NCBI GenBank assembly: GCA_003646045.1
Contig: QNDV01000009.1
Location: 1-15,049 of the forward strand
Reading direction: 5' to 3'
DNA length: 15,049 nucleotides
Origin: a bacterium
GTDB taxonomy: Bacteria; Krumholzibacteriota; Krumholzibacteria; LZORAL124-64-63
Below are positions 14,636 through 15,049 of the stretch, piece by piece. The first letter of the stretch is position 1. The number at the start of each line of letters is the position of its first letter. Under the pieces are notes generated by a model. That model did no database searches and was not told where the DNA came from. It saw only the letters and a program-made list of their open reading frames with translations. A program made the position numbers and the translations under genes.

Positions 14636-14762
14636 TTGACAAATTATAAACTTTCGCTCAATACCCAAGTGATTTTATCGGGATAAGTGCGGCATTCCGC
14701 AGTTATTCGAAGATTATATCATCTAAAACTACTATGCTTTCATGTCTTGTCAAATTATAATC
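14636..14762. repeat. Direct repeat of a 15-bp AT-rich motif upstream of the ArsR gene
   Basis: TTGACAAATTATAA starts at 14636 and TTGTCAAATTATAA at 14747: same orientation, one mismatch, 111 bp apart. The proximal copy overlaps the likely ArsR promoter, the distal copy lies well upstream. This suggests two binding sites for one regulator, possibly the ArsR protein itself. The repeat is seen directly; the binding is inferred. Confidence 0.5.
14643..14648 (-). promoter_or_regulatory. Candidate -10 element of the ArsR operon
   Basis: On the minus strand this reads TATAAT, a perfect -10 hexamer 38 nt before the ATG at 14605. No good -35 lies 16-18 bp upstream (CACTTG or ACTTGG), so the promoter is either weak or activator-dependent. 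It sits inside one copy of the repeated motif, so a bound repressor would block it. Confidence 0.4.
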
Positions 14763-14887
14763 ATACGTTACAACAACAGGTTAATGCGTATTGAGACCGT
14801 TTATTAACGCCATCCGCCATATATTAGCTGTCTCCTATAGCCATTTCAGCCGGCTTCCTTCCTATCTGATTAGCCAGTTTCGGCCCT

Positions 14888-14919
14888 AAAAAAAAAGAGG
14901 TGACCTGCCGGCCACCTCT
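14888..14919 (-). terminator. Intrinsic terminator of the downstream minus-strand gene
   Basis: Read on the minus strand, AGAGGTG and CACCTCT form a 7-bp stem (14913-14919 with 14896-14902) around a 10-nt loop, followed by nine T. It lies about 20 nt past the stop of the partial gene at the window edge. Confidence 0.85.
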
Positions 14920-14940
14920 CCAGGGGCTCTGCGACGAGGC

Positions 14941-15048
14941 TCAAGGACCGGCAGATACCACCTCCACCTCGCCCCAACCCAGCCCTCGCAACCCCTCTTC
15001 CACTGCCTCCCGGTCGCCCACCACGATCCAGGTCATGCGCCCCGGTTC
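14941..15048 (-). CDS. 3' end of a gene, probable M16-family metallopeptidase (partial)
   Basis: The last 35 codons and TGA stop of a minus-strand gene whose 5' part is outside the window. The residues read MTWIVVGDREAVEEGLRGLG and end GEVEVVSAGP. The pattern of a hydrophobic strand, VVGD, a helix with E..L..LG, then GEVEV resembles the C-terminus of M16 (insulinase/PqqL-like) zinc peptidases. The zinc motif would lie far upstream and cannot be checked. The reading frame and the well-placed terminator support a real gene; the family call rests on a short tail. Confidence 0.65.
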   Translation of the reverse strand, partial: EPGRMTWIVVGDREAVEEGLRGLGWGEVEVVSAGP

Positions 15049-15049
15049 C

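Larger units (their letters stand above)
14606..14895. other. AT-rich intergenic region upstream of module B
   Basis: About 290 bp (335 bp from the ArsR start to the next gene's stop) of AT-rich DNA without a credible gene. It holds two copies of a 15-bp motif (14636 and 14747), a TATAAT-like element on the minus strand, a small TGCGG-CATT-CCGCA hairpin at 14688-14701 and, at its far end, the terminator of the next minus-strand gene. Its composition resembles the gap at 6499-6710 on the other side of the two modules. Confidence 0.6.

Noticed and set aside
14636..14650. TTGACA followed at once by a TATAAT-like run, looking like a plus-strand promoter
   Set aside because: The two elements are only a couple of bases apart, so they cannot serve as -35 and -10 together, and no plus-strand gene follows.
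14606..14668. TTG start giving a 152-residue ArsR protein
   Set aside because: No ribosome site precedes it, it lies upstream of the likely -10 element, and the added residues do not look like ArsR sequence. The ATG at 14605 fits the family length better.
1..15049. CRISPR array, insertion sequence, tRNA or rRNA genes
   Set aside because: I saw no regularly spaced repeats, transposase-like frame, terminal inverted repeats or RNA-gene-like sequence anywhere in the window.

Overview
The window looks like chromosomal DNA of a Gram-negative, at least partly anaerobic bacterium. Coding DNA is GC-rich. There are Tat- and Sec-exported periplasmic redox proteins, two multiheme c-type cytochromes and a predicted outer-membrane barrel protein. 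The phylum cannot be fixed from the sequence. The Hmc/Nhc-like respiratory genes recall Desulfobacterota and Geobacter-type anaerobes, but FCB-type candidate phyla are equally possible.

Region 1 (15-6498) is ordinary metabolism. A minus-strand fused malic enzyme/phosphotransacetylase (maeB) diverges from a compact plus-strand run. That run holds an MscS-type channel, full-length ovoA (ovothiol biosynthesis, with its C-terminal methyltransferase), a small exported beta-rich protein and a hot-dog acyl-CoA thioesterase. Gaps of 14-27 nt suggest one operon. No ovoB lyase is present here.

Region 2 (6711-14605) is the notable part. Two related respiratory modules face each other. Module A (plus strand) is a MarR regulator, a Tat-exported four-cluster ferredoxin-like protein with a C-terminal membrane anchor, an NrfD/HmcC-type membrane protein and a 13-heme cytochrome c. 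Module B (minus strand) is an ArsR regulator, the same kind of Fe-S protein, an NrfD/HmcC-type protein, a 48-residue HmcD-like single-span protein and a second 13-heme cytochrome c. The cytochromes converge on one perfect 13-bp hairpin that can end both transcripts. Their 13 heme motifs are colinear, and they share an unusual N-terminal extra-cysteine motif. The gene set matches the plan of the Hmc, Nhc and Ohc transmembrane redox complexes, which exchange electrons between the menaquinone pool and periplasmic cytochromes. The heme number and the paired, separately regulated layout are unusual. Both regulators carry cysteines that could sense redox state, metal or reactive sulfur.

Region 3: AT-rich non-coding stretches (6499-6710 and 14606-14895) bracket the two modules exactly. 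They hold short repeated motifs that are candidate operators. The window ends in the 3' end of a minus-strand gene that looks like an M16 metallopeptidase, with its own terminator.
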